Under the pieces are notes generated by a model. It did no database searches. It saw only the letters and a program-made list of their open reading frames with translations, and was not told the origin of the DNA. Source: a virus. Taken from it: a stretch of DNA of 29,095 nt. The DNA is taken from positions 1 through 29,095 of the IMG/VR virus record IMGVR_UViG_3300025168_000447. The stretch is one strand, 5' to 3'. Below are positions 10,801 through 17,317 of the stretch, in pieces (position 1 is the stretch's first letter; the number at the start of each line of letters is the position of its first letter). The position numbers and the translations under genes are program-made.

Positions 10801-13800
10801 TAGAACCTTGAGAAGCATTAAGCGTTAATAAATTTTCTAAAGAATTATAACCTCCTCTTAAATTATCTTTATAGTTAGAGAGTAATCTTTGCATACCAAA
10901 TGCAAGACTGTAAGCATATATAGCTTTACCTCCCTCACCTCTAAAGTTATTTCCAAATATAACCCCATTATAATCCACAGTTAATTTTGCAAGACCTATA
11001 ACACTTCTTTCTTGATTAGGACCTTCAATTGGATTATTAATATAGAATAATCCTCCACTTCCGCTTTCTATTCTTTCATTAACTATATTTTCAGCAGTTT
11101 CTTTATTCTCTGAAGGAACGCTTATTTCTCCTAATTTATATTTAATAGCTTCTTGAATTTCTTCATTACCTAACGAATCAAATATAAACTGCATAAACCC
11201 TCGGCCATTAGGTCTTATTTGTGCTTCCCAGGTACCTTTTCTTCTTACATATGCTGCAAGATTGGTTGCGCTTGAAGAGATATATCTTAAGCCTCCTATA
11301 GGTACTTCCATACCAAGTCGTCTTAAAATACTTTGTAGCTCTCCTAAGAATTTATCAGAGTATATATTATTTTTAGTATCTTTTTTAAGATTTTGAGCTA
11401 TTTTTAATTTAGCCATGTATTCAGCTTTTATTGCTAAAACTTTTTTAGGATCTATTACAAGCTCGTCTTTAACTTCTTTAACTACTTCACTTTGTTTTAA
11501 ATGATTTAACCATTTTTCTTTTACATTAGCTATTGTACCGTAATTATCAGCTGCAATAACTTTTGTTTTAGAAGGACTTTTTGGATCAGATAAAACTTGA
11601 ACAAAATTTAATTTTGTACCTGACATAGCAACTACAAACTTATTTTGAAAATCTAAAGATTGGTTTTTTAATTTCTGTAAGATATTCTTATATACTGGAC
11701 TAGGAGTAGCTAATTCTACTGCAGCAATTTTAGATGATAACCCACCTTTAATATCAGTTAGAATAGATTTAAGAGTATCATAAGCATCTTGATACTTTAT
11801 ACCCATTGGGTACCCTGCCCAGTTTATATTATTAGAATCTGATATAGAAGATAAAAAGAATTTAACTTCAGCAGAAGCTGTCTTTTTTCTATCTGCTCTA
11901 TAGAATTCTATATCATAGCTTTCTTCTGTAAAGTCTGCATCTTTAAGTCCTTCTTCTGTTAATTGCTCATTTAAGAATTCTGCTATTTCTTCTTCAGAAT
12001 ATTCTCTAGACTCAAACCCTGCTTTTGTAGGAACAATATCTAACTCTTTAAGTTTAGCTAATATTAATGCTTCTACGGTAGTTTGACTTCCTTTTCGGTT
12101 AAAATTATCTAAAAGTGTTTGATAAGCTCTAGCTTTTTTAACTCCTTTTCTTTTATAAGTTGCTAAACGTTCTTCTAAATGTCGTTTTAAATTTATAGAT
12201 ACAAAGTCAAAGCTTTTCTTATGATTAACTATAAGGTCTGCATAAAGATGAAATACGCCTTCAATATATTGATCCTGCATTTCTTGACTTAAGTTATCAA
12301 GATCTATAGCATCTTCTTCAAGCTCTTCTTTTAGTTTTAAACTAATTACTTTTTCTTCTTCAGTTTTTTCAACTGTATTTTCAAAATCTATAGAAAAGAA
12401 TTGATCATTACCTTTTACTATAGAATCACCGTCATCTATAGCATTTTCATTTAATATGTTATTAGAAACAAAATCAAGATCTACTAATACAGTAGGCTGA
12501 GTCATATACGTATGCTCTATAGCACCATCTTTATGCTCTATCTTATTTTGCCCATTTATATCTGTTTTAAGATTATCTAATTTAAAACTGTTATAAGAGT
12601 TGTGTTTATTGATAATAGGATTTCTATTAACATCTAAAGCTACATTACCCTTTTTATCAAGTTGTACATCAGAAAACTCTCCAGGCTTATTAATTCTTTT
12701 AGCATCAACGCTTACTAATTTTCTTTTTAAAAGCTCAGTAGCTTTATTAGCTCCATCTTCATAATTTATAGATACTACTTGTTCGATTTTATTATCTACA
12801 AAGTATTGTTTAAGTTCTCCTGTGTATACTCCAGAATCATTTGTTTGTATAGTATTTATATCTTCAAAGAAATAATTAGGTTCATTAGTATAAATAGTTC
12901 TATTATCTACATCAAGAACAATTAATTGATTACGAAGTTCTGTTGGTGTATATACTAATACTTTTCTTTGGCCTTCAATTCGACCAAACTCTTCTTCTTC
13001 ATATTTATAAGAATACGGAGAGGCGTATACATATCTATTTATAAACGAATGGAAAGCTGTTTTTGCTCCATCTCTACCAAAGTCTAATCCTGTAGCGTCT
13101 GAAACAGTTTGATGTGTTTCTATATTATCAGTGACAAATGAAACTGCAGACCCTATTATAGTCTGCGCTTGAGTGTCAGAGATATTATCAGCCCACAATA
13201 CAGCAGGGAAGAAAGTTCCATTTGGAGTAGGAATCATAACAACAACTCTACCGTTGTCTATAAAGAAGTCATTAGATAAAGATTTTTTAGTTTCAACCCC
13301 TTTACTTGAATATATTATACCTGTATTTACAATACCTATTTCCAGATTATTCCAGTCAGGCATAGACTCTTTAACAGGTCTATTTGCAGGGATTAAATTA
13401 TTATTTACAGTTGCAAGATCTCCATTCTCTTCTTCTTCAAACATTTGAAGTACAAGACCGCTACCTTTAAAGATTACATTACTTTCAGCAACCTGATCTT
13501 CATTTTTAGCTAGCACTAAACGTAAGTTCTTAGCTTTCTGTGCCTGCTCTTCTGCGGTAGTTTCTGAATTCTCTCGTTGCACCCATTCAACAGAGTGCAT
13601 TGGAGCAATATCAGTTAAAGCGCCATCTATAACTTGTTGTATTACTATAGGAAGCTTTACTATTTCTTCTTCAGTCATGTTTGCCAATTCTTCAGAAGTA
13701 ATTTTCTTATTAGTATTTGGAGATCTAAGTTCTAATACAACTGAAGACCCTACTTGTAGATTTCTAGTAGTATGTACTGAATCTGCATACTTACCATCTA

Positions 13801-16800
13801 CTGTATTACTTTTACTAAGTTTCTTTTTAACTACTTTGCCATCTGGTAAAGTAACATCTACTTCTTGATACTCTATAGAAACATAGCCTGCAGACTGAGA
13901 AGAAAGTAATTGTTGAGATTTACCCTCTCCGTTGTCTTCAAATACCTCTACAACAGATTTAGGTATAACATTAGAGTTAGCCATATTAAGATCAGAAGAG
14001 TTAATCTCTTGACCTTCATTAGAAATATCACCTTCAAATATAGGAGATAAATGCTGTTCCGCAGAAGTTAAGTGTTTAAATACTTTATCTACTATTGCTT
14101 GATTATATTCTAACTCTATTAAAGGTTCTTGTTTTACATCTGTAATAATATTTTGATCTGCTGTTAGTAAAAAAGGAAGAATAAAGATTTTCTCAACAGG
14201 AATTCCTTGTTCGTCGTACATATATTTATACATAGACTGTTGTCTAGTATGACGAATTTTTTTACTAGTAAACATTCCATTATCTTCATACTTTGTAATC
14301 TGAGTACTAGTAATAGAAGCTTTAAGATCTATTATCCAAGACCTACCATCAGGGAAAGTAAGCATAATATCTGTTGCCCCTGCTATAGTTTTATCTCCTT
14401 TAGTGTTAAAAATTTTACGTTGAGCATCAAACACAGCATCAGGATACGTTGTCATTAAGTTATATATACTTTCTACTACAGTTTCAATGTTTTCAAACTT
14501 TGCAAAGTCTACATCAGCTAATCTATCTTCTCTTTTTAAATAAGGATCTAAAGTATTAAGTATTTTCTGACTAACAACTGCAATTACTTCTTTAGTAGAT
14601 TTCTTTCCAGTCTGTCTAATAGCGTCAGGTAACAACTGAATAGCATTTTCACCAATAAAATCTACTAAATTACCCCATTCTAAATTAAACTCACCTCCTG
14701 TCGGAGCAGATTCTTGAAACGCATTTCTAATAGCTGTAGAAACACGAGTAGCACTTACTTCTCCTGACTCTAAAGCTACAGGATATTCTGATTCTTGAGT
14801 TTCTGTATTTTCTACAGTTTCCCCAACCATATTATTTAGAGCCTGAATTTTATTTAAAATATCTAGCTGATTTGGCTTAGGAGATTCTTTTTTAGGTGAA
14901 GGCGTAGTTGTAGTAGTAGTTTTAGGCTGCACCTGTCCCCCTGGAGATACTACAGGCCCGTCTTCAAATTTTAGTACAGTTCGTCGTCTTGTAATAGCTT
15001 CTCCTACTAAAGGACTTTTCTTTTTATCTGCAGCTAACCTTGTTTCTTCTGCTGCTAATTCTTCAAGCGTAGCAATCTTACCAATTCTATCGATAAGTTC
15101 AGCTTCTTTCTCTGGACTAAGTGTATTTTTTACTACATTAACTGCGGCCTTAGCTTTAGCAGCTGCTTTTTGTGTGAAAGATTGCTTTTTATTATTGTTA
15201 CTTTTTTCTTTAGCTGCTTTTTCTTTTTTATCTTTCTCTGTAGCATCATCCTGAAGCTTTTTACCATCTGCTTTTAACCTTTCAGGAAATTTAATATATA
15301 TATCATAATAAGCACTTGCAGTTTCTCTATTAATTTTAGCTGTGTTGTAACGTGTTTGTGTTTCAATAATCTTAGCATCAAGTTCAGAAGAAGTTTCTAT
15401 TTCACTTACACGTTTTTTAATTTCTTGAATTGTAGTCTCTTTAAAAGTAGCCTCATCTTTTAGTTTAAAATCTAGCGCTTCTTTTCTTTCTTTTAAATGT
15501 TTTTTAGCATTCTTAACTCCATCTTTAACATGATTTAATCTTTCGTTACTTTCTGGAGTAAACAGGTAAGGCTCAGAGCTAAATTTTTCTTGTTCAGATT
15601 TTAACTGTTCTTGTTTATCTTTCAGAGATTTCTCTGCCGCTTCTACTTGCAACTGTAACTCTTGTATAGCGTATAAAGGAGCTAGCTCAGGATTATTGGC
15701 TATATCCTGCATAAGCTGTGTTTTCTCAGCTTTTAATTCATCTAATTCTTGTTTATAAGCTCGTACTCTATTAGCATTTTTATGTTGATTAATTCTAGTG
15801 CTTAATAAAATTTCTAACGCTCCAGGATCTTTAGTTTTAGGATCTTGTAGCAATTCATTAAACATATCTTCAACAACTTTTGCATCTTTTATATATTGAT
15901 CTGCTATTTCTTTATAGTTTTCAGCAACTTCTAAGTTAGCTGCTTCTTCTTCAGACATATTTTTATATCCTTCAAGAATATCCATAAAGTTCTCATACGT
16001 TCCACTATAAGCGCTACCTACTGCGTGTTGGTAAAAAGATTCTTCATTTAAATCATTAAACTTAGCATTATTACCTAATTTAGCTTCTAGTTCTTTAGCA
16101 TTTTCAATAGAAGCTTTTAATTGTTTACGCTGCATAATAGTACTAACAGTACCTACAGGTCCTGCACCAAAAGCTCCTGTTAAACCTTCAGACATACCTT
16201 GGTAGCTACCCATATGATCCACCCATCTTTCATGTGTAGGACGATAGTCTTTTAATCTAATACCTAACTCTTCATCTACTCTGTGTTTAGCTTCTGCTTC
16301 TAAGAAACCAGTGGTAGATTCTTCCATATATTCAGTGGGCATTTCAATCCCTACTCTTTTAAGCCCTTCTTTTAAGAGAGGAGTTTTAGCACTTGTATTT
16401 ACTAATCCTGCACGCCTAGTGTATCCTATATTTCTAAATAAATTTAACTGAGATATAGACTGCCACATAATATTTATTTTACCTCCCCAAACAATATCCT
16501 CAGCTTGTAGATAAGCTTCTTGTCTAGCTTTTTCTTCTGCTTGACTAGGATCCATTCCCTGGTTTACATAGTGCTGTAAAAGTCTAGGATACGATTCTTC
16601 TATATGTTTAACAGCAGATACAGCATGCTCACCATAGTTTAATGCCATTCCAGATAATACTGCACCTGAAACGTTTACAGCTCCCGCTGTTGATGTTGCA
16701 GAAGCACCTAAAGCATTTGCCATTTTACCCATCGCAAGTTTAGACGCCCAAGTACCTGCTTTAAAAAACTGTGAACCTGGAACTAAATATCCAAGAGAAC

Positions 16801-17314
16801 GAATCATTTGATCTCCATTTTGAGCAAACCATTCTGCGCTCATTAAATCAGGTGTTGGAGTAGAAGTATATATAGGATTACTTTCTCGAACTCCTTCTTC
16901 TGCATCTCTTAAGAGTTTAGATAACCAATTATCATAATTAGTTTCTACTCCTTGAAGAGTTTTAAGATGATGCTCAAAATCTAATACATAAGCAAAAGGC
17001 TCAACAGCTGCAGCAACTATACCTACTCCACCTCGTTTAAGAGTTCTCCAAAGTTGTTGTCCTCCTGATTGGTGTGCAGCAAGCTGTTTTTGTATGTCCA
17101 TCCCAGGTACATAATCTATACCTGCTTTTTCAAATTCATCAAACTTTTCTTTACTTAAAATACCAAAGGTACCTTCGTACCTTTGAGCTGCTTCTAATGC
17201 CTCTGAAGAGGGATCTCCGAGCAGAAATTTTGTGGGTTCTATTTGTTGAAATTGATCGTCGTATTGAGTTGCAGCTACTGTATTTCGCTTACCACCCTTT
17301 TTAGGCTGTAACAT
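1895..17314 (-). CDS. Giant virion protein: nuclease-like, RNA polymerase and zincin domains (5139 aa)
   Basis: One uninterrupted frame encodes 5139 residues. Approximate domain order: residues 1-480, helical with Ala/Gly-rich hydrophobic stretches (170-235 and 385-400) that may interact with membrane; 500-680, coiled coil; 690-810, Lys/Ala-rich then Thr/Pro-rich linkers; 875-1110, PD-(D/E)XK nuclease-like (D982, D996, K998); about 1110-3690, RNA polymerase module with DFDID at 2974-2978; 3700-3737, Pro/Ala linker; 3740-3985, zincin-like with HEYLH at 3835-3839; 3985-4700, mostly helical; about 5020-5035, a hydrophobic helix near the C-terminus. In crAss-like phages a polymerase of this type is carried in the virion and ejected to transcribe early genes; phi14:2 gp66 is the studied example, at about 2180 residues, so this chain is more than twice as long. 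The start lies 3 nt after the previous stop, with A/T-rich upstream sequence. Domain boundaries are by eye. Whether the chain stays intact or is cut during maturation is unknown. Confidence 0.9.
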   Translation of the reverse strand: MLQPKKGGKRNTVAATQYDDQFQQIEPTKFLLGDPSSEALEAAQRYEGTFGILSKEKFDEFEKAGIDYVPGMDIQKQLAAHQSGGQQLWRTLKRGGVGIVAAAVEPFAYVLDFEHHLKTLQGVETNYDNWLSKLLRDAEEGVRESNPIYTSTPTPDLMSAEWFAQNGDQMIRSLGYLVPGSQFFKAGTWASKLAMGKMANALGASATSTAGAVNVSGAVLSGMALNYGEHAVSAVKHIEESYPRLLQHYVNQGMDPSQAEEKARQEAYLQAEDIVWGGKINIMWQSISQLNLFRNIGYTRRAGLVNTSAKTPLLKEGLKRVGIEMPTEYMEESTTGFLEAEAKHRVDEELGIRLKDYRPTHERWVDHMGSYQGMSEGLTGAFGAGPVGTVSTIMQRKQLKASIENAKELEAKLGNNAKFNDLNEESFYQHAVGSAYSGTYENFMDILEGYKNMSEEEAANLEVAENYKEIADQYIKDAKVVEDMFNELLQDPKTKDPGALEILLSTRINQHKNANRVRAYKQELDELKAEKTQLMQDIANNPELAPLYAIQELQLQVEAAEKSLKDKQEQLKSEQEKFSSEPYLFTPESNERLNHVKDGVKNAKKHLKERKEALDFKLKDEATFKETTIQEIKKRVSEIETSSELDAKIIETQTRYNTAKINRETASAYYDIYIKFPERLKADGKKLQDDATEKDKKEKAAKEKSNNNKKQSFTQKAAAKAKAAVNVVKNTLSPEKEAELIDRIGKIATLEELAAEETRLAADKKKSPLVGEAITRRRTVLKFEDGPVVSPGGQVQPKTTTTTTPSPKKESPKPNQLDILNKIQALNNMVGETVENTETQESEYPVALESGEVSATRVSTAIRNAFQESAPTGGEFNLEWGNLVDFIGENAIQLLPDAIRQTGKKSTKEVIAVVSQKILNTLDPYLKREDRLADVDFAKFENIETVVESIYNLMTTYPDAVFDAQRKIFNTKGDKTIAGATDIMLTFPDGRSWIIDLKASITSTQITKYEDNGMFTSKKIRHTRQQSMYKYMYDEQGIPVEKIFILPFLLTADQNIITDVKQEPLIELEYNQAIVDKVFKHLTSAEQHLSPIFEGDISNEGQEINSSDLNMANSNVIPKSVVEVFEDNGEGKSQQLLSSQSAGYVSIEYQEVDVTLPDGKVVKKKLSKSNTVDGKYADSVHTTRNLQVGSSVVLELRSPNTNKKITSEELANMTEEEIVKLPIVIQQVIDGALTDIAPMHSVEWVQRENSETTAEEQAQKAKNLRLVLAKNEDQVAESNVIFKGSGLVLQMFEEEENGDLATVNNNLIPANRPVKESMPDWNNLEIGIVNTGIIYSSKGVETKKSLSNDFFIDNGRVVVMIPTPNGTFFPAVLWADNISDTQAQTIIGSAVSFVTDNIETHQTVSDATGLDFGRDGAKTAFHSFINRYVYASPYSYKYEEEEFGRIEGQRKVLVYTPTELRNQLIVLDVDNRTIYTNEPNYFFEDINTIQTNDSGVYTGELKQYFVDNKIEQVVSINYEDGANKATELLKRKLVSVDAKRINKPGEFSDVQLDKKGNVALDVNRNPIINKHNSYNSFKLDNLKTDINGQNKIEHKDGAIEHTYMTQPTVLVDLDFVSNNILNENAIDDGDSIVKGNDQFFSIDFENTVEKTEEEKVISLKLKEELEEDAIDLDNLSQEMQDQYIEGVFHLYADLIVNHKKSFDFVSINLKRHLEERLATYKRKGVKKARAYQTLLDNFNRKGSQTTVEALILAKLKELDIVPTKAGFESREYSEEEIAEFLNEQLTEEGLKDADFTEESYDIEFYRADRKKTASAEVKFFLSSISDSNNINWAGYPMGIKYQDAYDTLKSILTDIKGGLSSKIAAVELATPSPVYKNILQKLKNQSLDFQNKFVVAMSGTKLNFVQVLSDPKSPSKTKVIAADNYGTIANVKEKWLNHLKQSEVVKEVKDELVIDPKKVLAIKAEYMAKLKIAQNLKKDTKNNIYSDKFLGELQSILRRLGMEVPIGGLRYISSSATNLAAYVRRKGTWEAQIRPNGRGFMQFIFDSLGNEEIQEAIKYKLGEISVPSENKETAENIVNERIESGSGGLFYINNPIEGPNQERSVIGLAKLTVDYNGVIFGNNFRGEGGKAIYAYSLAFGMQRLLSNYKDNLRGGYNSLENLLTLNASQGSTWGEKLLEENKDFSLDIVMLESTRLLNSGTRGKARKEQGEFMQHASSLELFANQGLNTSYFFPLTLSDKDITPMLKAPKWSTIDGDTALSQVVIEDGEVVDIKDKILSTITEYAMGEYNRIYYHQTEGRQKAIEKNVNRGAYEEGANYFYYFDYLNSYNERAAELWEEDGKTLKIGLDKNQVKEYIKEIIKEDVLKEIARNIDTLDRLKISSKYVNNKYFQGATKQTNADLKSEENKIAALVADRALNYIISNNEQRILFTGDPALAYKENKGEFNLPATIKITLNNYEKRGSDLLSPATSPQYTDKQVSTITMFDSKVFKNGSEIERTDGQEYGTALEALEMKFAHGKLPQTIYNKLKKGIESVIADPNNVENYYTLKQFLTDQEYRAVKDVFVTDKPVYIVNDINVELDSNNKFFRKTSTRWLWPEETKGHDIDNLRLVMERLKIRRAGHESSDKKGAINPIQVYDGSGEFLSAEQLEANIVEGNAIRSLDRDGLGWQQEKPVNKKEVSKSTQLDVLAADDLLDLKLSKDRTVEQWRIDKEKIVSDFYKLGAQDLYSRMGITLDDTGRAVDINASKLSKFLKAEAQQRNWSKKDIKELTVIEVAETAERIFRSPLMFNHSRTNIESLVLSLIRKNIANVKLPGYGYIQSSSAGFRAKGGRTWKEFKEEFGKDDVSNVITYINPNSLNAFDETIGLQGPRVNSEGEFLPGQLLIQPHFEFTNAEGKIVKVDLTNRKYSKVSNGKRYLQVDAIPRELLEMIGYRIPGQGRSSVMALEVVGFLPSTSIATAIIPDEMVDQMGSDFDIDILYTYRKMYVVDDQGKIKKKTDLSALQKLQDKYFDAMRELVFNKNYFLATEKLDNNDIETAATEVDKLVKKDNVIDSPSYLTTNISHNISQRTGKKLIGPASLAATLHAAVQGRDIGINPDYNQNLIKFTFFETLEGVLELTNISRKGFSVSENGVKRTSSDNLRSIQNAAVDNANKQTLAAAGVNNATIDVALFAPMYKDVYGNSIHTDQLTYFLRQESIEIYNEQFDYFSSGAEGGYLGFEQIRNRAFNAAMQILDSRIGDGNFQEDYTMSLDELRQDENGKFQTFSVKRFKSLFTDTKNDTYYQTQKAILAGFRQLQVSSDPVKKLQRGIMTPRTKGLGSTIFEAQRALSNMDVIFEDKLSGLAGVADALKNTQFETLYNELKQAYKAFGKVMPFNAKAHSDMITEFQKMNGEKDISSNVRESLFYAMLDKGYARAFENAFEINAEELRRDMLFLSESSLAAKVQNVQNTAWGKRNLFIQRLVPIIKSSLTVPNTVSYTASKQEDVMDQMHKDFIALYQSDIEGHRELFEDLVKFAYATGGNQNARNFVKFVPSAYLQEIGFYDALRVEEQRMLNDQDFNSAQALKEWLQHNPFYATQITEADLTVGQFLQEPVGNHRIKFNGRNQLYQLVLKPINPEIDLPYYKYAYEKDEVLTYIPIIGRKVNNKVQLYEKTGDVTIDGGIIFKRIPLKGYNTNKVRISEYEGIPQLNKEGGTVFSQNAVPTAPGAANPGAAQVPQIPVKKISPTSTPTKPSKYNFKEGDVLDRAGAKELLENVVNETEDVSYRMLARILLDNFDTVGSEIQKVIEAKTTDITNPDGSTETIDIRGEYTDGTVKLNSNYLSKPLTFEEVVLHEYLHGYLVNELANKDSELAKTTKVLRLASIKLLAKKVKNGEIDPDSMEHALLDYAFKNDQEWLVHAMTNKGVQRFLNNQKVKKSIWERFKVAIVRFIQALGDVIGVEVKKDSALATAVGNVLEVVSREETAGQKTAEMANRVGTVTADELIGVIQKDGGFLQRFDLMTHLITAQGKYTQDKIDNAVRLYEERAKFNAEQNLSIPIVKQIDTIQQFIDLYNERIKNLRTKLTNKNITEVEGQRIRERIRRYATQRKSLKDKRTIEQLQIIATAQFRWVKTVLDNEAPTDIEMQEAINITDSYNYSVTNEFLNAEDLTETNVFNKALLDFSKRASGFKARLLDKLIEDVTAEISVLIPEMDVTKKDILEIAEESNLFVYQSLDITKFKSPLVKLINKKLKLAGRAKDIQVAKLFEEISSKIETIKNHPEFKRDPNLFFQKDENGKLSGYFVNEFSDSYRVAKNKYFADYYKKIKKIDETPAKTTAARNAQAKAKNAAAIKLNRQLNNIELAIDIRFWHQDKVLNSSYKSKEEYIEFLDKELGQETRERLVEKALEKYEQYQVEEAANLEIIKADLRDSSPQEVDEAIKRWTQENSPVIALNIRYGKGQARSKQYGYMRLISAPRKNHAVTKKALNFYDSSFNTIKNDKVLNEFYDYYIKTMKELTKVLPESVSRQLPENFWPAARRSFVENLQNDGLASFWKYFSSTELLSYVSINKKAQLDPTIVSEGARDVSTGQPLKTVPIRMIKGVKAQEKSYDLERVLKMFTAMAKNFEFKAEVEDRVLLLQRALREARELQVDSSGNPIKKSDKRTNLSVIGGLKNVQEAVDYAIDAELYGFTKDIDEKGIIINRRANEIQQELKNLDERRAQGALTDAQYNIDKAKLEEEYEKLQVTQFSKEAAIESVIKVTQMKGMGWNVVAGVNNMGFGTMSNFVHAAGEEDFTVDQLSQAYWMVLKSSGSSVVSATKLTHLVSKYGILFEQIDAHYGKDRKREFKFLDNLSPFEIQRRTEFINQTAPFVAKMLNTEVAPGVTLYDAYDENGNWKNEYAEYAEEWSDDLDADTINKFTNFRDASIEMNKVNHGNYDPHSFMLLKKSVYGRAFTIFRTWMFEGFNTRFAEIDYNDQLNRFTKGRWRTYGTVGAKGSLKFLLKGIGNMVTLGNAFSKEDMKGDMETIDYDNMRKNLMEIKFYAAIYGTMLMLKAAAETDDFWAWLYRLLANSLFRLEQDIWFYLHPGTMMDILRNPTPLLKTIGDFTKAIDATISYLDDPQEYEDSQKDPLKKKWFRALPGGSAYYTFEYLTEEIIDED
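5360..6097 (-). other. Zincin-like metallopeptidase domain within the giant protein
   Basis: HEYLH at residues 3835-3839 (bases 5798-5812) follows a hydrophobic helix start (FEEVVL) and gives zinc ligands H3835 and H3839 and general base E3836. E3896, in the segment DQEWLVHAMTNKGVQRFL, is the likely third ligand. The helix SIWERFKVAIVRFIQAL and a DSALATAV segment follow. The layout HEXXH, then (E/Q)-E-[WF]-[LI]-[VA]..[AM], a short strand, then SlwxRf, matches the metallopeptidase-like domain of large phage polyvalent proteins. A Pro/Ala linker (3700-3737) lies just upstream. Confidence 0.8.
8015..8917 (-). other. Catalytic core of the double-psi-barrel RNA polymerase
   Basis: DFDID at residues 2974-2978 (bases 8381-8395) supplies three aspartates (D2974, D2976, D2978) for Mg2+ binding, corresponding to DFDGD of cellular beta' subunits and DYDGD of QDE-1-type polymerases. 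About 40 residues upstream is GYRIPGQGRSS (from residue 2933), then a strand pair (VMALEVVGFLP, IIPDEMVDQMG) that matches the barrel preceding the loop in beta'-like enzymes. Downstream, about residues 3065-3095, is QRTGKKLIGPASLAA, a basic Gly-rich element. Ile in place of the usual Gly of the triad agrees with the phi14:2 gp66 type as I remember it. T7/N4-type polymerases have no such motif. Confidence 0.85.
14000..14690 (-). other. PD-(D/E)XK nuclease-like domain within the giant protein
   Basis: Residues about 875-1110 show the core pattern of the RecB/Cas4-type branch: GATDIML with D982, a 14-residue step through a short beta turn, then WIIDLKAS with D996 and K998, then RQQSMYKYMYDE with Q1026 and Y1029, followed by a hydrophobic strand (KIFILPFLL). 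The order D...DxK...QxxxY is the known signature of this superfamily. An upstream acidic residue could not be placed with confidence. It lies immediately before the RNA polymerase module. Possible roles are DNA cleavage or end binding after ejection; activity is an inference. Confidence 0.75.
15275..15817 (-). other. Coiled-coil region of the giant protein
   Basis: Residues about 500-680 contain long heptad-like runs rich in Glu, Lys, Gln and Leu (for example ELDELKAEKTQLMQDI and KSLKDKQEQLKSEQEKF) with few prolines. They separate the hydrophobic N-terminal part from the nuclease-like domain. It is followed by a Lys/Ala-rich linker and a Thr/Pro-rich linker (residues about 690-810). These could let the chain extend for passage through the tail. 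Confidence 0.6.
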
Positions 17315-17317
17315 ATA

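Noticed and set aside
14895-14930. GTA-type microsatellite as a phase-variation switch
   Set aside because: It encodes a short Thr run in a Thr/Pro linker; unit length is 3 bases, so slippage would not shift the frame.
15130-15260. T-rich runs on the + strand as terminators or promoters
   Set aside because: They are the complement of Lys-rich codons in the linker of the giant protein, with no stable hairpins beside them.
1895-17314. N4-type (T7-like) virion RNA polymerase
   Set aside because: Size and packaging would fit, but the catalytic motif is DFDID of the double-psi-barrel class, with beta'-like flanking strands.
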